A DNA stretch of 64,000 bases from Thozetella sp. PMI_491 (GCA_021432635.1 MU270045.1:646867-710866); one strand, 5' to 3'; counted from the first letter of the stretch, positions 48,181 through 61,346 are shown. The notes: generated by a model from the letters alone, not told the origin. A program made the numbers and translations.

Positions 48181-48721
48181 TTAGGGGGTTGGACGCACAA
48201 ATGGCAGGCCGCAGTAATTGCAGGTGGCGATCTCGGGCTTGTCGGTGTTGATGAAGATCCTGGGATGTCCAGTCGGGCCGCCGCCACCGTCGCAGGCGAC
48301 GGTGCGGTCATGCGTCCACGTCACCTTCTGCTGGTGGATGAGTTCTATAGCGGCATAGGGTTGCGGCTGCGCAATTGGTCTATTAGCTTCCCAAATCCTG
48401 CCTCCCGGGGGCCGCTCCCCTCCCGCGAAGTGGCTTGAGGTGTTTTGTCGTCCTCACCTGTAGGCTGAAGTCGGTCTGCTCGAACCGGGGGCCAGTCATG
48501 GCCTCGGCACGAGGGCGCTGGGTCCTGGACCAGACCTCGGTCCGGTTGGGAGCCTGGGGGGCCGGGCTGATAGCTTGGCCGTCGACGACTTGGGGCGTAG
48601 TCTCGGACTTCGCACCAGGCGCCGAGTCGAATTGGCGCGCTGTGGCCGAGAAAGAGCGCCGGCCGACGGCCAATTGGCGCGCAAGGCTCTGCGCGGTACG
48701 CAGTCTGGTAGCAGAAATCAT
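48181..48721 (-). CDS. NDUFS6: Mitochondrial complex I zinc-binding subunit (NDUFS6-like)
   Basis: Two exons, complement(48181..48366, 48458..48721), 149 residues. This is the 13-kDa-type accessory subunit of NADH:ubiquinone oxidoreductase that binds zinc and is needed late in complex I assembly. The N-terminus MISATRLRTAQSLARQLAVG, followed by RRSFSATARQ, is a classic mitochondrial targeting sequence. The middle has EVWSRTQRPRAEAMTGPRFE. The C-terminal zinc domain is PYAAIELIHQQKVTWTHDRT followed by VACDGGGGPTGHPRIFIN and ATCNYCGLPF, with the expected Cys, His, Cys, Cys ligands. I chose the ATG at 48721; an in-frame stretch upstream lacks targeting character. The 91-bp intron (48367-48457) is GTGAGG...GCGCAG. 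It is divergent from MPP6 across 455 bases. Confidence 0.9.
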
Positions 48722-49176
48722 GGTGCGGAGGAATTGGGCGGCGATGGGCACCTTTTGCAGGACAGAAGCTTCGCCGGGAAAGAAGTGAGGTTGTGAGCTT
48801 GACCTTGACGGCGTGCCTGCCGGCTGAACCTCGGTAAACAACAAGGCGGGGCCCATGCGTCTCTTTAGCCCAGCATTGCCGGCCATGCCAGCCAGAGGCG
48901 AGACAATCGCGCAGAGCCTTGGTATTTTTTTTTTCTGGTACCTGAGCTGAGCTTCCTGGTGGGAACTCCTACCTCAACTTTCCCCAAGCATCTGACAACT
49001 AGAGGTGATGATCCCATGAGGGTCGACTATTTACGACAAACAGCTGGATACTTGATCGTGGAACAGTAGAAGGCCTAGCAAACGAGCACACGTCTAGGTT
49101 TGCATACGCCACACTTTACTCATCCCTCCAGGCCAGCGCCTTCCCTTTCCTCTCGAAGCTGCCACAACTCGGCGCT
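48722..49176. other. Divergent promoter of complex I subunit and MPP6
   Basis: The 455 bases between two divergent genes. I see no clear motif apart from a T-run near 48925. Confidence 0.5.
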
Positions 49177-50032
49177 ATGGCTCCGACACCACCCGAGGCC
49201 AAACAGGGCCTATCTGCCATGGTTGAGCAGACCCCTACAAAGACGATGTCGGCGCGTTTGATGACGATGAAATTCATGCAGAGGGCTGCGGCATCCGAGT
49301 CGTCTTCGCCCGCGACGCCGCCGGTGGACAAGCACTCCGACAAGCGTCGCAAGGTCTCCTACAGCCCGGCGACTGCGTCCCCGAGCACCCCGCTGTTCGA
49401 TATGAAGGCAGCGAAGGCGGCGATGCAAGAGGAGGAAAAGAAGCGCGAGGAGGCAGTGGCTAAGCTTGCGCAGCAGCTGGGAGATTCCCACTGGGTCTTG
49501 GAGGGGCCAATGCCTGGGTCTCGGCGTGCGCCAAGTGCGCCCTTGAATGTGGTCCAGGTTGGCTTCGCTCAGATTGACTCTGCAGATATTTCCGACAACG
49601 AAACACGGGCAGCTACTACGCAGGGCAAGAAGAGCTTTGGTGTCAAGGCAGTCAAGAAGGCAGGTTTTCACGGCCACGTGGCGCATCCTCCTAGCGTAGG
49701 CTTACACACTCGAATAGGAACCAGTTGCGAAACGGGTCAAGAAGCGCAAGGCCAGCGACTCCGAGGAGGGAGAGACCTCCTCGTCTGATAGTGGTAGTGA
49801 CGGTGAGAGCCCTGACAGGCCGGGGGACGGCCAGGAGCAAAGTGAAAGCGGCCGTCGCGCGGCCAGTTGGCATGGATCTGCCGTGCAGTCGCAGTCGTCC
49901 TTCTCGAGGAAGCGGAGCGAAGAACGGAAGAAGTCGCAGCAATTTGCTGGCAAACGCCGGAAGAAGGAGTTGAACCTGAACAAGCCCATATCCATCTCGG
50001 CGGCGGGTACAGGGGCTCGCTTTTCCAGATGA
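49177..50032 (+). CDS. MPP6: M-phase phosphoprotein 6 / nuclear exosome cofactor
   Basis: Probably two exons, 49177..49659 and 49718..50032, 265 residues. Mpp6 tethers the RNA helicase Mtr4 to the nuclear exosome for rRNA processing and RNA decay. The family signature near the N-terminus is MSARLMTMKFMQRAAA; HWVLEGP at about residue 108 is a second family block. Later sequence is basic and charged (VAKRVKKRKASDSEEGETSS, then KSQQFAGKRRKKELNLNKPI). Without splicing the frame runs into unlike sequence and stops at 49788; the coding frame resumes at GAACCAGTTGCG (49718). The only donor giving a normal-length (58 bp) frame-preserving intron is AAG/GCAGGT, a GC donor, with branch CTTAC and acceptor AATAG. 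A 40-bp GTGGCG intron (49678-49717) also keeps the frame. Confidence 0.82.
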
Positions 50033-53000
50033 GGCCCTAGCGATGGCTGAAGGACGTGGCAAAAGCGCTCCAATGCCGTAGTTGCAAGCGACGATGCCCG
50101 CCTTGCGATACGCCGAGCCTTGGTGGGATGGCAATCATGCCATCACCACTTCTTCATGCTCTTCCTCATCCGCAGTTTAGGCAACTCACGGGAGCCTAGC
50201 ATGGCGAAGTTGCCATGCCTACGACTGCACGTAGACTTGAAGGATCCCTTTAGACGCTGGGAAGAGCCACGGGTCCATGTCAGGTTTAGAACAGAGAGGA
50301 TCAGCCCCGCCAACCCTCGGCTTAGCTGTCCAAGCCTCGCCTCGGCTCATGGACGCTTCGCTGAGGCCGAGAGCCTATACTGCTTACCTTAATGTAAACA
50401 CCGGGTCCCCAGCTTCCCTGTCACCCTTTTCCCCGGCATCGTTACCTTTGCTTGAGGCAGCGGCTGCTGATGTTTCTTCTACCCCGGCCGAGGGCGGCGG
50501 TCTGCACCTCTTTCGCTTAAAAAGGGGTTCTAGTCTTCTATATTCAGGTCTACGCTGCTGATTTAGAACGGATGCTGGCGTGACCAAGAACACCGAGTGG
50601 TTGACGAGATTGAGGGGGTGTGAAGTGTGTGACCATTGTGCATGGGGACGGCTCAAAGGAGGCCATCCTGATCTTGGTGCCGCCGTACGAATCGCGGTGG
50701 TATGGATACGAAGCCGTATGTAGAGGTGGTAAGCGAAGTCTGGCAACCAGGGATCTCTCCTCTGCTCGTGAAACCCCCAGCCTGCGAACTGACAACCAAC
50801 GTCGACATGCCCCGCGGCAGGGGCATTGTACGGCTGGCGTGAACCGGCAAAACACGGCAGAGCGGCGGCGCCGGTATGTGTCGCATGGGAGCCGTCAGTA
50901 TGGGAAGACTCGATCCATAGGAGGCCATGAGTCCTGATTCGGTCCCTCGGTCGGACCCCATTCTCCCCTTCGAGCGGTTGTGCCAGCCCGTCCCGTGCCT
51001 TGTTCGCGCCGGGTAAAGTCTCTGAGAATTCCGAGATGGTGGTCCATGGGCGTGCGTCCTTTCTCTTTTCGGGTCACTATAATATCTGCCACATATCGAC
51101 TCGGTGAAGGTGTTGCGGGCCTGACATGTGAGGGAACACTGCTCGGGACCGGGGTCGAGGTGTCGGGAGCCAAAGGGAAAGCAAAGAATCCACACCCCCT
51201 CCCTTGCCTTCCACCCTCCTTCTCTCCTATATGTCTCTACGAACTACAGCAGTGTTCGGGTTGAAGCATGATACTGGCTGATACTAGATCCCCTTTAAGC
51301 CTCGGGCATGGCCGAAAAAAGGGGGGGTGGGGTGGCAGTAGAGGGATGATCTGCAAATGTACCTTAGAGACACACTCCAAGGGGGACAAGAGCCGCCCAG
51401 ACGGGCTCAGCAACGACGTGTCCATCGGCGAGGCCTCTTAGCGAGGAAAAAAAGAATTGAAAATTAGAACACCAAGCAGCATACGACTTTCTCACTCCCT
51501 CTATGCTGGGGAAGTCTGTTGATTGTGGCATTGTGCACCTCTTTTGTGGAGTTTGCATGCCATTCCCGGCCACAACAACTATCGATCACTGGCACCAGGC
51601 GAAGCAAGCTGGTTGCTTGTACGGAGAGGTTTCACTTGAACGATGTGGCACTCTTCGCCGCCTTTGAGCTAGCACTGCGGGGCATTGGTTCCCTCATGGT
51701 TTCTGACTCGCCATCCTACCGGAAGAAAATGATCGATGGCTACTCCCTCTCCGGGCCTGTCGATCCCCCGATAAGCCGTTCCCGACGGCAAGTTTTTGCC
51801 ATCCTTGCGTCCGGGATTCGTTTGGAGCTGCAGGAGGTGTACATCTAGGAGGGACGCGACCTAGGTGCGAATAAGCCTGTTGTCGACGGCCGCGACATTC
51901 CCAGCCAAGTTCGCGCCGCAGGCACGCTTCGACACCGAGGCAAGGGGGCCACTGGGCATACGTCCCGTCCCGTCCTGGGTTCCTGACCTTGGCCACAGAT
52001 GAGACCACGGGCCCGAGGCGGGATCGAATAGCCCCAGAAGCCGCTTGCCGAGTAGAGTCTGGTTTCTGGTTCGGTTCACACGGACCTCAAGCACGCACGC
52101 GCGGGGTTGGCCCCAACCCGCACTGACTCTTCAATGGACTGTTACGGGGGAGGTTGAGAGACGGATACAGAACGGGTCGCAGCGCCACCTTATCATGTGC
52201 GTTTCTTTGCAGACGGAACAACCTTCAAGGGCCGGGGAGAGGAGAGACGGCAGAAGAGGCCCAATGGGATGCACACCTAACATAAACGGGCCGGCTCAAC
52301 CGCCTCGCATACCCCGAACCTCGACTCTTCGATATTCGGCTGGTGCACAGGCAATCGTTGTCGTGACACCGCACCCGCCGGGGACGTACGAGGACGCAAC
52401 CGGCTGTAGGCACGATCTCGACGAAACCTGCGGCTTCATGAGATGAGGGTGAGTTTAGCAAGGAATTATCTGAGAGGGGAAGGGGAACACCCCAGCTTCC
52501 GCCGGGCCAAGGTAGACTTCCACCCAACGGCGGTGCAGCCTCGGGAGTTTTGCTCAAGAGCCTATTAGTATGCTGCCGGGTTGGAGACGACCAGGCGACT
52601 ACAGCATACCGCGGAGAGACTCTGGGGACTATCCTTCCCGCCTTGACATATGCAAATCGACAAACCGACCTGCAAGGGCTTGCAAAGGCAAGTGGGGGAG
52701 TTGGGCACGGCAGTCATCGCCGCTCTCACCCTGCCGAGGCATAAGCCGGGGAACAAGCGTGTCCGGGTGTACGACCGCAACGATCTTCATCTCCCTGCCT
52801 CCGGGCTCCCGAATGCCCCTACCTTCTCTATATGTGACGGAGCGACGGGTGCCTGCCTGAAATGAGGAGGGGCGAGATGATGTGAAGGCGCGCGTGTGAA
52901 TGCGTGTGACCCTAATGTATCCCATCTTTCTTGGTGTAATATCACATAGTAGTGTAAGTTGGGAGGTGGTGTGAGGAGGAGGCGGTGGGTAGAGAGGAAG

Positions 53001-55531
53001 GAAATATGGTTTGCTGGGTTAACTTCATAGCAAGTGGTGCATGGCATAAGGTCCATAAGCCGGGCACAAGGCTGGAGACTAAGGGGTTGGGTTGAGGTGA
53101 CTCTGCCCCATCCCCCCTACAAGGGTCCGACCTCAGTCTACTTTGTACTGTACATATACATTCAATGTATAGAATATGCCGCTGGAAGCCCTAACCTCGC
53201 TAGGTACCGCGGCAGATCTCTAAAGCGGCTCCGCTGCGGCCAACGACGGTACATTCCGCCCAGCATAAGAACGTGGCGAGATCCTCGGCTGCTGCAGATG
53301 GCACGCGCAAGGCTAGCTTTGGATGGCTCCGGTGAGACCGTTGGATACATCCCAGACAGAGGGCCAAGCTGGAGTGAGGGGTAGGCCAGCTACAGCTCTT
53401 GTTTCCCAACTACCCCTTTTCCTCTGCCAAACAAGTGCCGAATCCTACCGGGCCGCCGCGCTATTTAGAGGATGGTGGAGAGCCTACCCTCCCTACTGGC
53501 CGGCCACCTGGGTGCGTTGTAAGTCGTTTAGCGACCAGGATGGGGATACCACAGCGGGGCGGGGATGCGGCGACGCAGCTCGAGCACTCGAAGGGCTTTT
53601 TGACTATGCTGTACAGTACTTGTCAATATGACACCTCTTACGTTCCTCGAGCAGGTTGAATATGCATTCGCGGCATCATCCTGCGCCGTCCCTAAGCAGT
53701 GATACAGCTTTATAGTAAGGGGCGAGAGAAGCATGACCGTCAGCGAATCGAACCTTCTTCAGCCAAGCATGGCCAATCTTGGCCACACAAATTGTTGGCG
53801 TGAAACGGCGCCTTAAATCGAAGTTTCGGGGAATCCCTGAAGCTTCGACGACTATACCGAAAAAAGAACTCTCGGGTGATGGGTGTGTTGTCCGCCATGT
53901 GCTATGGGGACAATACAGGGGTCAGGATTGTTTCGAGACGCGGCCAGGACAGGGAGCTGCGGCGTCAAAGGATTTGATGCCCTTTGACAGCCGCCTCTCT
54001 CGGATTTCATCCCATCGCTGGGGGAGAGGATGTCGGGAGTCGTTCGCCCCGCCGTGGCTGATATTATCACGACGATGCCGAGAACGATGCAAGGTCTTGC
54101 CAGTCTGCCGAGCCACCGAGAACCCTCCACCCCTTCTGCTTTTTCTATAACACGAGCCCGGAAGGGCAATGCATGGTCCTAAGGGGGCAACCGGCCCCTG
54201 TCGTTGACACCATCTCCCTGAGTCTCGCATGACGAAGGCGCCCGTGGCACATCGCCCTCGTCCCGAAGCAGGCACGTACGAAAAGGGGGAGACGGGTTGT
54301 AAAATGGGGCCGACACGATGGGCAACTCCCGTGTCTGGCACGCCCTCGGCACTCCGGGGAAGTGGCAGTCGTCGTGCCGGCAGGTGAAGGAGTGATCTGA
54401 AATGACTTGGAGATGATGCCGCCCATCAGATGTTGCCCCACTGGAAGCCGGCGCCTAGGCGCCCTGCATGTGCTAGCCAGAGAGGTCCATGCGGTTCGAG
54501 TCAGAGAGGCACAGTCCCCTCCGACAGTCGACTTGATGCAGAATTCGTGTGTTGCGCAGTCATACCAGCCTTGGTGGCGTCAAGGAGGTGGGCAATAGCC
54601 AGGTCCCCCTGGGCAATGGCCAACGGGCGGCCATCTGGAGATCTAAGCGAGCCCTCGCGCTGGATCACGGTCTATCCCAGCGGGCCGGCGGTACCTGTGC
54701 CATTGCTGAGGCTCCCAGTCAACAACCCCACGCGCCGATCAGCTGGCCAGTGATGATAGGTTGGTGGTGAGCAGTGATGAGGATGGAGGGCGGAGGAGAG
54801 CCATGAGCAAACATGTCGTGTCATCATACCGCAAGGCATTGGACAGCTTTCCCTCAAACCCGTCCTTTATCCCTCACCCTTAACCCTACCCCGGCCCTTG
54901 ACCTGCTGTCCCCTTCATAGATTTTAGCCTCTCCCTCGGCCGTCTGCCGTCCTTCTTTCTGCTTCTACCCCACCGCTGTGCTCGCTCCACGGAGGCTTGT
55001 CGAGTCAAGATCGAGATCGAACCGCGGCCCTGGCCCTCTTGAGGACTAGCCTTGCCAGCCTAGACTCGCGCTTGTTTGAGGGATCGCTCCGCCAGGCTAT
55101 TGCTGGCGCACACCATTTCGTGAACAAACCCCAAGACCGACTGGGGGGTAGCGCAACAATCCGCGCGGCTGAGAACAGATCGTCTTCACCGCCCCAAAGC
55201 AACAGACCAACCCCAGAGTGGTCACCTTATCGTCCGCGGGCCCTTTGCACCCGCAAAGCCCCGGGACTCCGCCGACCCCCGCTGCCTCGCCATTGCCGCC
55301 CCGGCTTGTCGAGACCCGGTGCTTCGTATCGAGGGGAGCCTGCCTGGGATTCCGGTATAGCCTGTCTGGAGGGCACGAACGAGGGGCGCTGGCTTTTCTC
55401 ATCCTGCCAGAAAGCAGCTCCCCCTCCCCCCCTGCCGTAGCTCACAAGCCATACAGGCCTCGCGGTCCATATACCCAGGCCCCGGCATTTTGCTTGGAAT
55501 TTGTTGGATTTATTTAATTTTTTCTAATAAT

Positions 55532-55564
<33 letters not shown>

Positions 55565-57816
55565 CTCTCTCTGGCGCACCTTCCACGCCACTATCATCCC
55601 CCCTGCTCCTCCCTGGGAACACCAACTACCTACCTACCAATAGGCGGTCTCACCACCACCCGCTCTGTCCTGCCCGCTTAGTGAACCTTGTGAACCCTCC
55701 ACCCCCCCCAACCGCCGGCGGCACAACCCTATTCGTACTGTGCGCCCCAGAGCTTGACCCCCAATCCCACCCTTTCCCCAGCAAACGAGAGCCCATCGAT
55801 CCCAACTGGCCGAGGAGGTATCGGTATCAACCCTCGCAGGCGGTAGCAATACAAGCCGGTGCAACTCTGCAGCGCTCTCCCGTCACATACGCACACGCGC
55901 GCAGCTGCAGTTGCTCGATAGATTCCACGCCCTCACGAGTCACTAATTATCTCTCTTCGCTTGTGTAATAGAGGTCAAGATTGCTCCCGCACCGCTCGTT
56001 GAACCCCCCTTCCCCTCCCCCTTTTTCCAACCCCTTTCCCGGGGCGGCCCAGGGCTTCAAATTTCCATTATTGCTGCTCCTCTCCACGGTCGACCGATTC
56101 CAGCCTTGGGGTCTGCTTCATCTCCGTCATACAGATACAGATTGGGAATCCACTTCCGACACGGGCCCGGGAACGGCAACCCATACCGCCTTTCCATAAA
56201 CCTCACCCCACCCTCCCCGGGGAGTCTCGGTCCCTCGTGGCCGCGCGCGCGTGTTCGTGCCTGCGTGGTGTGTCTCTCAACCCGTGGCATCATCACCCGA
56301 GTAAGTCCCAACGGCAGAGCCGTTCTCTTTCTCATATTGCTTCCTGTTTTCTGTTGGCTCTCTCCCGCCTCCCCATCATTATCAGGCGTCCCGTGCTATG
56401 TCTCATCTGGTCCTGCACCAACGAAGCAATATTCGCCTGTTTTGGGTCAATGGCTCGAGCCAGACACGTGGCTGGAGGCCCGAAGAAGTCTATGACATGC
56501 ATGGTGCTACACCGTGAGGTGAGGCCATCACTTAGACGTGCAGGGGCGCAGATGCACTCACTCCCAAAGTTTCCAACAACCCGCTGCTGCAGACCAGCGA
56601 CGGGGCGAAGCAGAAGGTTCATGGGCGAGTCCAGGAGAGAGAAAGGAAAAAAAAAAAGATCCCCGTTTTGCTATACGCACGCCAGACCGCCATTCGCCTG
56701 GCATCCCACGGATCTGGGCAAAGCCTCTCGCTCCATCCCCGGTCGCGCTTCGGGAACCCTTGCCTCTTCACTTCATGCTAGCATCACCGAGGCTTCGATG
56801 CTCGTCCTTGAACGCCCCTAGCTCCCTTCCCACCCCCCGGCCGCATTCCCACACCCCTGCCCTGCCTATACTCTTTTTTGCCCTGGGCTTTGCTATACTA
56901 AGGGCGACTATTGTCCAGCCCTCTCAGCTTTCCCCAGACGCGCCTTCGCACCCGAGCCGTCTCCTTTTACTGATAGGGAATATAGCAAAGGATCACACGG
57001 CTGGACTCACCGATTCGTGACACCGGCCACCGTTGTCCCTGGGCCTGAGACAGCCATTCGCCGATACATTGTATCTCGAGAGAGGAAAAGGTGGGTTCCT
57101 GGCGGTCTCGACGCAGCAGGGACCACATCGCTTCTGGCATTGATAGACCGGCACGGCATCCACTCTTTGAGACATATCCATCTTTGCCATCCTCGCACCC
57201 GTTGCCCAATATATAAACCGGACAGGGAAGCCCCCAGCTTTGACCTTGCTCTCGACCTAACCCGTAGATGAACACACCTCGCCCAGCCATCGAGGTCCTC
57301 GTCGTCATCTCCACGCTGCTCTGCGAAGCGCCAGCGCGCCGGACTACTGCCAAGTGCTTACCCGTACCACCCCAGCGCTGCACACGGCACACTTCGTGGT
57401 CGCCACCCGTTTGCTCATACCGCTCTTGCGGCCGTGGGTACCACCTCGATCACCTGCCCCCTCTCACTAGAGAACGCGACAACCGAGAGCCGCTAGCTCG
57501 TCAACGAACCAGCGACCTAGCTTGCAAGCCATTTTACCCCGACCCCAAGTCGCTGGTAACCTTGGCCGCACCCAGCCTAGTGTCCCCACCGAAAATTGCA
57601 CAGACCTTGCCAATACCACTTGCCTTGGGATCGCCCTATCGTCCAAAGCTCTCTAAAGAGGACGGTGCCCCACGGTTGCGACGCTCGTCGTGGCCTGATT
57701 CTCCTCCTGTCGCCCATTCCCCGGGATCTCGGACACCGCAGACCTGGACCGACCCCTCGCGTCGTCCGGCATCCATCTCCACAACCTTCCCCCCCGGTTT
57801 CTCTAGGCTATCGACC
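50033..57816. other. Gene-poor stretch, 7.8 kb
   Basis: The longest gap in the window. The many short frames lack recognisable domains and typical codon bias. From about 54850 the plus strand becomes C/T-rich, as in long fungal 5' leaders, and includes a 29-base T run (55534-55562). The 549 bases just before the STE23 ATG are open in the STE23 frame back to an ATG at 57268. I see no transposon, tRNA or rRNA gene. Confidence 0.5.
55534..55562 (+). repeat. Poly-T run, 29 bases
   Basis: A T run ending in TTAG, about 2.25 kb upstream of the STE23 start codon. It could be part of a long pyrimidine tract before a splice acceptor in the leader. Confidence 0.85.
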
Positions 57817-60800
57817 ATGTCGAGGGCACGACCGAACCCGGAGCAGTCGGTGGTCGCCATCCCATCGCGTGGGGACGCCTTGCGGCCCGTCGAGCGCGTG
57901 ACGGACCAGCTCGAGACTCCCTCGCTTGATGATCGAACCTACCGGGTCGTGCGCCTGCCCAATGAGCTGGAGGTACTCTTGGTCCATGATCCCAACACGG
58001 ACAAGGCGAGCGCCGCCATGGACGTGGCCGCTGGCAGCTTCAGTGATGAGCCTCACATGCCCGGCATGGCCCATGCCGTCGAGCACGTACGTCATCCCCG
58101 AAGCATACTTGACTCCTTATCTCCTCTCCCACTCTCGACTATTTCCTTATCCCTCCCCCTATGCCCCTTCCCAGGGGGCTGTCTTGGCTAATCTTTGGCC
58201 CAGCTTCTATTCATGGGTACGAAGAAGTATCCCGCTGAGAATGCCTACTCGCAATATCTCTCGGCCAACTCCGGGAGCTCTAATGCCTACACGGCCGCCA
58301 CCCATACTAACTATTACTTTGATGTGACCGCGAAGCCGAGCAACGACGAAGAACCCTCAGCAAGCAACCCTTCCCCGCTGCTAGGCGCACTGGATCGCTT
58401 CGCGCAGTTCTTCGTCGAGCCCCTGTTCCTAGCCAACACGCTGGATCGAGAACTTCGGGCTGTTGACTCTGAGAACAAGAAGAACCTCCAGAGCGACCAA
58501 TGGCGGCTAAACCAGCTCGAAAAGTCCATCTCGAACCCAAACCACCCGTATTGCCACTTCTCGACTGGTAACTACGAGGTCTTGAAAGAAATCCCAGACA
58601 AGCAGGGGGTAAACGTGCGGGACAAGTTTATCCAGTTCTACGAGACCCACTATTCGGCGAACCTCATGAAGCTCTGCGTTCTGGGCCGGGAACCCCTGGA
58701 CGTTTTGGAAGCCTGGGCTTCCGAGTTCTTCGCCGGCATCAAGAACAAGAACCTCCAGCCGGGTCGGTGGTCGGACGAGGTCCCACTGACCGCTGACTAC
58801 CTCGGGCTTCAGTGCTTTGCTAAGCCCGTGATGGACTCGCGGGAGCTGAACCTCCTCTTCCCTTTTCTCGATGAGGAAGACCTATGCGAATCGCAACCTA
58901 GCCGCTACATCAGCCACTTGATCGGCCATGAAGGCCCGGGCAGCATTATGGCGTATATCAAGTCGAAGGGATGGGCCAACGGGCTGAGCGCTGGCTCTTA
59001 CGCGACTTGCCCCGGAAGCCCCGGGCTGTTCGACTGCCAGATCCGGCTAACAGAAGAGGTACGACGTCTCGCCTTCTGCGAAGACGAGGGAGTCCGCTAA
59101 CTGGCGAGTGCACTAGGGCCTCAAGAACTACAAAGAAGTCGTGAAGGTCTTCTTTCAATACGTCGCACTCCTGCACGAATCGCCGCCTCAGAAATGGATC
59201 TTCGAGGAGATGCAAGGCATGGCCGAGGTCGACTTCAAATTCAAGCAGAAGACGCCGGCGAGCAACTTTACGGGCAAGATCAGCGCCACCATGCAGAGGC
59301 CCTTACCCCGCGAGTGGCTTCTGAGCGCGTACAGCCGCCTCCGCAAATTCGACCCTGCTGTGATCACCGAGGGCCTCAACTGCTTGCGCCCCGACAACTT
59401 TAGGATGACGATTGTGTCGCGGGATTTCCCCGGAACGTGGGATAAGAAAGAGAGGTGGTACGGCACCGAGTACACACACGAGAAGATTCCCGCCGACTTT
59501 ATGGCTGAGATCAAGAAAGCTGCGTCTAGCTCAGCCAAGGAGCGCATCCCCAGCCTCCACCTCCCGCACAAGAACAACTTTATCCCGACAAAGCTTGAAG
59601 TGCAGAAGAAGGAAGTCAAGGAGGCGGCTCCAGCGCCGCGTATGGTTCGCAACGACCAGCTGGCTCGGACCTGGTTCAAGAAGGACGACACGTTCTGGGT
59701 GCCGAAAGCGAACCTGATTGTTAGCTGCAAGAGCCCTATGATCTATGCTTCGGCCGAGAACTCGGTGAAAGCAAGGCTCTTCACGGACCTCGTCCGGGAC
59801 GCTCTAGAGGAGTACTCATACGATGCTGAGCTCGCAGGCCTGCAGTATACTATCTCCCTTGACGGCCGCGGCCTCTACATTGAAGTTTCTGGATACAACG
59901 ATAAGCTCCCTGTCCTACTTGAGCAGGTTCTAATCACGATGCGCGACCTCGAGATTCGAGATGACCGCTTTGATATCATCAAGGAACGCCTCAGCCGAGG
60001 ATATCGCAACTGGGAACTCCAGCAGCCTTTCACCCAGGTCAGCGACTACACCTCGTGGCTCGTTGCGGAGCATGACTTTGTAACCGAGGAGCTCGCCCTG
60101 GAGTTGCCTGGCATCAAGGCGGGCGATGTCCGGATTTTCAAGAAGCAGCTGCTCTCTCAGCTCCATATGGAGGCATACGTCCACGGCAATCTCTACAAAG
60201 AGGATGCCCTGAAGCTGACAGACATGATTGAGTCTACCCTGAAGCCCCGGGTTCTCGCTCGTGCCCACTGGCCCATCCGACGGTCCCTCATACTGCCACC
60301 CGGTTGCAACTACCTCTACAAGAAAGCTCTGTCCGATCCTGCCAATGTCAACCACTGCATCGAATACTGGCTGTATGTCGGCGACAAAGCCAATCGTGAT
60401 CTCCGGGCCAAGACCCAGCTGCTGGATCAGATACTCCACGAGCCGGCCTTCGACCAGCTCCGGACCAAGGAACAGCTTGGCTATATCGTATACTCGGGCC
60501 TCCGTAGTACCATCACGAACTACGGTCTGCGATTCATCATCCAGAGCGAGAAAACATGCCCATACCTTGACCAGCGCATCGACAGCTTCCTTGAGACCTA
60601 CACCGAAACGCTGACGGGCATGAGTGAGAGCGACTTCGACAACCACAAGCGCAGTCTGATTGTCCGGAGGCTGGAGAAGCCCAAGTATCTAGACCAAGAA
60701 ACTAGCAAGCATTGGACGCAGATTAGCCAAGAGTACTATGACTTCCAGGCCGGTAAGCGACCCTGACAGCGAATGCCGCATTCACGCACATAGGCTTTGC

Positions 60801-61346
60801 CTTGGCTGACCTTTCTTCACAGCCCAACACGATGCCGCGCAGATCAAGTCAATCACTAAGGAGGACTTGGTCCAGTTCTACATGCATTACATTCATCCGT
60901 CGTCCAAGCACCGTGCCAAACTGGCCATCTACCTTGTCGCCCAAGCCAAGAGTGACGTGTCGACCAAGCAGATCTCAGATCTTGTCAAGACTCTTGATCT
61001 TGATGCCGAGACGGCGCGCAAGGCGGCCACGGACCTGCAGGCACGTCTAACGGCGGCAGACCACGACATCGCCAAGGAGATTGAAGGTCTCACGAACTAC
61101 CTTTTGCACGACCTAATGGTACCTGAGACCCAGCTCAAGACCGCGGCTGAGGCATGGAAGAAGATCCATTCAAGCAACGGCAACACGAATGGACTCCACG
61201 AGGACGCAACATCGCCGGCACTGAACGGCATCGAACCTGTGCTAATCGAAGATATCCGCACTTACAAGGCTGGCTTGGTGGTCAGCCCGGGAGCAAAGCC
61301 GCCCGTTGACCTGAGCGAGTACGAAGACTTGGACTCCAAGCTCTAG
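57817..61346 (+). CDS. STE23: Ste23 / insulin-degrading-enzyme-type M16 metallopeptidase
   Basis: Four exons, 57817..58086, 58204..59058, 59117..60752 and 60823..61346, 1094 residues. M16A peptidases are large zinc clamshell enzymes that degrade small peptides; yeast Ste23 helps mature a-factor. The inverted zinc motif HxxEH is HAVEH (His86, Glu89, His90), and the third ligand is expected at Glu180 in ELRAVDSENKKN. A short insertion (KPSNDEEPSASNPSP) precedes it compared with animal enzymes. Other blocks: GTKKYPAENAYSQYLSANSG, GHEGPGSIMAYIKSKGWANG, the C-terminal-half LLDQILHEPAFDQLRTKEQL followed by GYIVYSG, and the end EYEDLDSKL. Intron 1 (117 bp) starts right after His90, so its retention would cut the active site. 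The ATG at 57817 is chosen by family; an in-frame ATG at 57268 would add 183 Pro/Arg/Ser-rich residues. Confidence 0.93.

Noticed and set aside
49660-49788. Unspliced 203-codon version of MPP6
   Set aside because: Its last 40 residues do not resemble the family, whereas the spliced frame gives the expected basic C-terminus.
53737-53790. B-box-like GGTTCGATTC on the minus strand with an upstream TGGCCAAGATTGGCCA
   Set aside because: The T-stem does not pair and the spacing to the A-box-like part is too short; the TGGCCA pair is a simple inverted repeat.
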